Below, one piece after another: positions 60,432-64,000 of a stretch of 64,000 nucleotides of DNA. The notes under the pieces are model-generated. The model was not told the origin of the DNA. It searched no databases and saw only the letters and a list, made by a program, of their open reading frames with translations. Each line of letters begins with the position of its first letter. The first letter of the stretch is position 1. The position numbers and the translations under genes were made by a program. The DNA is from Caballeronia jiangsuensis (GTDB taxonomy: Bacteria > Pseudomonadota > Gammaproteobacteria > Burkholderiales > Burkholderiaceae): contig JFHF01000006.1 in the NCBI GenBank assembly GCA_000648925.1, positions 160,773 through 224,772 on the forward strand, given 5' to 3'.

Positions 60432-61748
60432 TTACTTCTGCACGCCCGGTTGCAGCACCGGCACATCGCGCCCGGCCCGAGGCGCCATGCGCGCGAAAAA
60501 CACGACACCGGCGGCCACGACCGACATCACCGCGAGACCCGTCAACCCGCCCTGAATCGAACCCGTCTTCTGTTCGAGGAAGCCGAACGTCGCAGGCGCG
60601 ACGAAACCGCCGAGATTGCCGATCGAGTTGATCAGCGCGAGCACGGGCGCTGCGATGCGCGCATCGAGATAGCCTTGCGGAATCGGCCAGAACAATGACG
60701 ATGCGGCCTTGAAGCCGATCGCCGCAAAGCAGATCGCGACAAACGAGAAGACCGGGCTGCCGAGACCCGCGGCATACATGCCGGCCGCGGCGATCAGCAA
60801 CACACACGCAACCCACGCCTGCTGAAACTTGAAGCGCGCCGCGAGTGCCGCGAACAGGTACATCGCGACGATGGAAATGAGCCACGGAATCGAGTTGAAA
60901 AGACCGACCTGGAAATCGTTGAGATGCCCCATCTTGCGGATGATGCTCGGCAGCCAGAACGTCGCGCCATAGATCGTCAGCGAGACCGAGAAATAGATCA
61001 GGCAGAAGATCAGAATTTGCGGATCGCGCAAGAGACTCCACGACGTCGGCTTCTTCGCGTGCACGGCATCGCGACGGCGCTGCTCGTCCTCGATTTCGGC
61101 GACGACCGCATCCTGTTCGGCGCGTGTGAGCCACTTCGCGTCGCGCGGCTTCGAATCGAGCCAGAACCACACGAAGCCCGCGAGCACGACCGACGCCATG
61201 CCCTCGATGATGAACATCCACTGCCAGCCATGCAGGCCCACGCCTTCGATCAGCATCAAGCCGCCCGAGATCGGTCCGGAGAACACCGAAGCCAGTGCCG
61301 AGCCGCTCAGGAAGATGGCCATCGCCTTGCCGCGTTCATCGCGCGGCAGCCATTGCGTGAAATAGAACACGACGCCCGGGAAGAAGCCCGCTTCGGCCGC
61401 GCCGAGCACGAGCCGCATCGCATAGAACGATGTCTCGCCCTTCACGAAGGCCATGCCCACGGCCGCGAGCCCCCACGTGATCATGATGCGCGTGAGCCAC
61501 GCCTTCGCGCCGAAGCGCTGCATCAGCATGTTCGACGGTACTTCGAACACCGCGTAGCTCACGAAGAACAGGCCCGCGCCGAGCCCGTAAGCCGCAGCGC
61601 CGATGCCGAGGTCCGCGCTCAAGTGCTGGCGCACGAAACCGATGTTCACGCGGTCGATGTAATTGACGATGAACATCACGACGAAAAGCGGCAGCACATG
61701 CCACTTGATCTTGCGAACGGCGCTCGACAGCACGCTGGAACTGCTCAT
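60432..61748 (-). CDS. gudP: MFS sugar-acid transporter (GudP-like)
   Basis: The 438-residue protein has 12 hydrophobic segments and the ACS-family start (FVVMFIVNYIDRVNIGFVRQ). It is of the glucarate/galactarate/galactonate importer type. It lies 40 bp downstream of a glucarate dehydratase gene on the same strand, so glucarate or a related aldarate is the likely substrate. Imports by proton symport at the inner membrane are known for the family. Confidence 0.85.
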   Translation of the reverse strand: MSSSSVLSSAVRKIKWHVLPLFVVMFIVNYIDRVNIGFVRQHLSADLGIGAAAYGLGAGLFFVSYAVFEVPSNMLMQRFGAKAWLTRIMITWGLAAVGMAFVKGETSFYAMRLVLGAAEAGFFPGVVFYFTQWLPRDERGKAMAIFLSGSALASVFSGPISGGLMLIEGVGLHGWQWMFIIEGMASVVLAGFVWFWLDSKPRDAKWLTRAEQDAVVAEIEDEQRRRDAVHAKKPTSWSLLRDPQILIFCLIYFSVSLTIYGATFWLPSIIRKMGHLNDFQVGLFNSIPWLISIVAMYLFAALAARFKFQQAWVACVLLIAAAGMYAAGLGSPVFSFVAICFAAIGFKAASSLFWPIPQGYLDARIAAPVLALINSIGNLGGFVAPATFGFLEQKTGSIQGGLTGLAVMSVVAAGVVFFARMAPRAGRDVPVLQPGVQK

Positions 61749-61788
61749 GAGGGTGTCTCCTGGAATGCGCGTGTACTTGTTCTATGAC

Positions 61789-63063
61789 TCAGAAGCGCGG
61801 GTTCTTGCCGGTGAACTCGGGCTGATACTTGCGCATCTGCGTGAGGTCGTCGCGATTGCGCACGCCGCACGTCAGGTATTGCTCATGCAATGCGGCGAGT
61901 TGCTCGCGATCGAGTTCGACACCGAGACCGGGCGTCGTCGGCACGCGCACCGCGCCGTTATCGAACTTGACGCGGCCGCCCTTGATCACTTCTTCTTCCT
62001 GCCACGGGTAATGCGTGTCGCACGCATACGTGAGGTTGGGCACGCTTGCCGCGACATGCGTCATCGCCATCAGGCTGATGCCGAGGTGCGAGTTCGAATG
62101 CATCGACATGCCGAAGCCCCACAGACGCGCCATGCGCGCGAGCGTCTGCGTGGCGCGCAGGCCGCCCCAGTAGTGATGATCGGAGAGCAGCACCTTGATT
62201 GAGCCCATGTTGCAGCCGCGACGGAAGTCGTCCATGGTCGTGATGACCATGTTGGTCGCGAGCGGCAGCTTCGTGTGCTTCTGCAGTTCGGCCATGCCTT
62301 CGAGGCCGGGGCACGGGTCTTCGTAGTATTCGAGGATTTCGTCGAGCTCGGGCGCGGCCTCGATGCTCGTCTTGAGCGTCCAGTTCGCGTTCGGATCGAG
62401 GCGCAGCGGCATGCCGGGAAACGCCTTCGCGAGCGCCTTCATGCAGGCGATTTCATGCGCGGGCTCGAACACGCCGCCCTTCAGCTTGATGCTCTGAAAA
62501 CCGTACAGGTCGATCATGCGCTGCGCCTGCGCGACGATCTGCTCGGGGCTGATGCCCTCGCCCCACGCATCGGGTGCATAGGGCTTGTCGATATGTTCCG
62601 CGTACTTGAAAAACAGATACGCGCTGTACGGCACGGCGTCGCGGACCTTTCCGCCCAGCAGATCGACGACCGGCGCGCCGACGATCTGCCCTTGCAGATC
62701 GAGCATCGCCACTTCGAACGTGCTGATGACCTTCGGCGCATTTTTCGCGGCATGCGAGCCGGGCGCGAGTTCGAACTCGACGGCGCCGGGCGTCGCCTTG
62801 ATCGTCGCGCGCACGCGTTCTTCCATCTGATTCAGGTCGAACGGCGATAGGCCGATCACGAGGTCTTTTGCCTGATCGAGCACGCGCAGCATCGGCTCGT
62901 CGCCATAGGTTTCGGAGATGCCGATACGCCCGTCGCTCGTTTCCAGCTCGACGATGGCGCGCAACGCCCACGGCTCGTGGATGCCCGCGGCGTTGAGCAA
63001 CGGGCCGTCGCGGAAGGCGATCGGCGTGATTCGAACCTGGGTGATGGCGATGTCGCGGGTCAT
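61789..63063 (-). CDS. gudD: Glucarate dehydratase family protein (enolase superfamily)
   Basis: The 424-residue protein has the enolase-superfamily layout. The KxK catalytic base is in IKLKGG, metal ligands lie in RLDPNANW, YYEDPCPG and ATNMVIT, and the His-Asp dyad segment is SDHHYWGG with SMHSNSHLGI. The KxK plus His pattern and length match glucarate dehydratase, which converts D-glucarate to 5-keto-4-deoxyglucarate. Later enzymes of the pathway are not in the window. It is divergent from a GntR regulator with two operator-like palindromes between them. Confidence 0.9.
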   Translation of the reverse strand: MTRDIAITQVRITPIAFRDGPLLNAAGIHEPWALRAIVELETSDGRIGISETYGDEPMLRVLDQAKDLVIGLSPFDLNQMEERVRATIKATPGAVEFELAPGSHAAKNAPKVISTFEVAMLDLQGQIVGAPVVDLLGGKVRDAVPYSAYLFFKYAEHIDKPYAPDAWGEGISPEQIVAQAQRMIDLYGFQSIKLKGGVFEPAHEIACMKALAKAFPGMPLRLDPNANWTLKTSIEAAPELDEILEYYEDPCPGLEGMAELQKHTKLPLATNMVITTMDDFRRGCNMGSIKVLLSDHHYWGGLRATQTLARMARLWGFGMSMHSNSHLGISLMAMTHVAASVPNLTYACDTHYPWQEEEVIKGGRVKFDNGAVRVPTTPGLGVELDREQLAALHEQYLTCGVRNRDDLTQMRKYQPEFTGKNPRF

Positions 63064-63104
63064 GTCGGACGTCCGGAAGTAGCGAGAGTAGCCGAATGGT
63101 AAAG

Positions 63105-63205
63105 CACTAATGTATTAGTGTGTCAGTCGGGTATACGCGAATCGTTCTTTTCGAGCTTTCCATGCCGCACAAGGCTAAGCGCGGCTATAGTACTAATGTT
63201 TCAGT
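63105..63205. promoter_or_regulatory. Two operators for the GntR regulator of the glucarate genes
   Basis: CACTAATGTATTAGTG (63105-63120) is a perfect palindrome. A weaker copy, TACTAATGTTTCAGTC, occupies 63191-63206. Both share ACTAATGT and lie in the gap between gudD and the regulator start, 86 bp apart. A GntR dimer binding both could repress both directions. Confidence 0.6.
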
Positions 63206-63227
63206 CGCCTATTGCTTTCTGTCTGAC

Positions 63228-63929
63228 ATGAAAAACGCCGCTTCCGCTTCGGTCCATCGCCTGGATCGCTCCCGCCATGCCGCGCCGCAGGTTTTCGAAC
63301 GGCTGCGCGAAATGATCCTGTCGCTCGAACTCGAGCCCGGCACGGTGCTGTCGCGGATCGAACTGGCGACGCGCTACGGCCTCAGTCAGACGCCCGTGCG
63401 CGATGCGTTGATGAAGCTCGGTGAGGAAGGACTCGTCGATATCTTTCCGCAACACGCGACGGTCGTGAGTCAGATCAGCGTGGCGTCGGCGATGCAGGCG
63501 CATTTTCTGCGCCGTTCGATCGAACTTGAGGTCGTGCGCACGCTGGCGCGGGAGCACAAGGCGTCGCTGGTCGCACGGCTTCGCGCGACGATCGCGGAGC
63601 AGACGGAGTGGCTGGATCCGAAGGACGTCGAGCAGTTTTCATTGCTCGATCAGGCGTTTCATCGGCAGATGTATGAGGCTGCGGGCGTGCCGCAGCTCTG
63701 GGATCTGGTGCGCAGATTGAGCGGCCACATTGACCGGCTGCGCCGTTTGCATTTGCCGGTCGAGGGCAAGACGATGGCCGTGGTGCGGGATCACACCGAG
63801 ATCGTCGATGCTATCGAAAAGGGGGATTCCGATGCGGCTGATGCCGCGTTGCGTAAGCATCTTTCGGGCACGCTTAGTCAGGTGGATGAGATTCGTATGC
63901 GTCATCCGACTTTTGTGACTGATCATTGA
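63228..63929 (+). CDS. GntR-family transcriptional regulator (FadR/FCD type)
   Basis: The 233-residue protein has an N-terminal GntR winged helix (PQVFERLREMILSLELEPGT; SRIELATRYGLSQTPVRDAL). The all-helical FCD effector domain carries metal/ligand residues in LDQAFHRQMYEAAG and VRDHTEIVDAIEKGD. The ATG at 63228 gives a normal FadR-like length; the frame is open upstream through the operator region. It most likely represses gudD-gudP and itself until an aldarate or its product binds. Confidence 0.9.
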   Translation: MKNAASASVHRLDRSRHAAPQVFERLREMILSLELEPGTVLSRIELATRYGLSQTPVRDALMKLGEEGLVDIFPQHATVVSQISVASAMQAHFLRRSIELEVVRTLAREHKASLVARLRATIAEQTEWLDPKDVEQFSLLDQAFHRQMYEAAGVPQLWDLVRRLSGHIDRLRRLHLPVEGKTMAVVRDHTEIVDAIEKGDSDAADAALRKHLSGTLSQVDEIRMRHPTFVTDH

Positions 63930-63969
63930 GGGCGGGGGTTTTTGGGTTGGCGTTGTTCAGGTTTTCGGT

Positions 63970-64000
63970 GGATCCCGTTTTGTTTTTGGTTTATTAGCGT
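63970..64000 (+). repeat. Start of another dispersed repeat unit (cut by window end)
   Basis: GGATCCCGTT followed by GGTTTATTAGCGT at the same distance as in the right-hand unit of the 6910-7506 repeat. It lies 41 bp after the GntR stop, just as the first unit lies 44 bp after the Rieske gene. The hairpin part would lie beyond the window. Confidence 0.6.

Noticed and set aside
1..64000. CRISPR arrays, tRNA or rRNA genes, transposases, integrases, restriction or antiphage systems
   Set aside because: No regularly spaced repeats, no cloverleaf or rRNA-like stretch and no protein of these classes were recognised by reading.

Overview
The window is high-GC, gene-dense proteobacterial DNA. It looks like a chromosomal or chromid segment of a Burkholderiaceae soil or plant-associated bacterium, most like Paraburkholderia or Caballeronia. 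Pointers to this are the DUF4148-type small secreted proteins, the fused EIIA-HPr-EI and EIICB GlcNAc phosphotransferase pair, the multicomponent phenol hydroxylase followed by catechol 1,2-dioxygenase, the many LysR and MFS genes, and a dispersed intergenic repeat of a kind I associate with this group. That assignment is inference. I found no rRNA, tRNA, CRISPR array, transposase or phage module.

Layout. Positions 1-6.9 kb hold an amine or amino-acid oxidation cluster: FAD oxidoreductase, aldehyde dehydrogenase, ProC-like reductase, two GcvA-type LysR regulators and a GbcA-like Rieske oxygenase. It ends at a 0.6 kb inverted pair of repeat units. From 7.6-10.4 kb are a GT2 glycosyltransferase and a Tat-exported GH28 pectinase. 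From 10.6-14.8 kb are a two-component system, a periplasmic thioredoxin, small secreted proteins and Ohr; a conserved block of about 79 bp occurs in front of two of these units. From 14.9-21.8 kb are LysR regulators, MFS exporters and a PBP7-type endopeptidase.

From 22.0-32.6 kb is the most striking unit. It encodes a secreted Cys-type arylsulfatase and a secreted formylglycine-generating enzyme, collinear with catA and the six-gene phenol hydroxylase. A sigma-54 promoter with paired upstream sites faces a divergent DmpR-type activator. Read together it predicts aryl sulfate -> phenol -> catechol -> cis,cis-muconate.

From 32.6-37.7 kb is a beta-keto acid cleavage enzyme (BKACE/DUF849) cluster with an AraC regulator, an MFS importer and two short-chain dehydrogenases. 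From 38.4-42.8 kb are nagF-nagE. From 43.8-46.1 kb is a Fur-boxed DUF3649-PepSY-DUF3325 iron cluster. From 47.4-57.9 kb is a probable 2-deoxyribose or deoxynucleoside operon: DeoR regulator, ABC importer, kinase, mutarotase, a two-domain ALDH16-like aldehyde dehydrogenase and DeoC. From 58.0-60.2 kb are stress and envelope genes (hemerythrin, holin-like and DUF3597 proteins). From 60.4-63.9 kb is a glucarate module (transporter, dehydratase, divergent GntR regulator with two palindromic operators). The window closes inside another copy of the dispersed repeat.

The overall theme is opportunistic catabolism of plant, soil and nucleic-acid derived compounds, with each module carrying its own local regulator. 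Promoters, operators and substrate assignments are predictions from sequence patterns and gene context.
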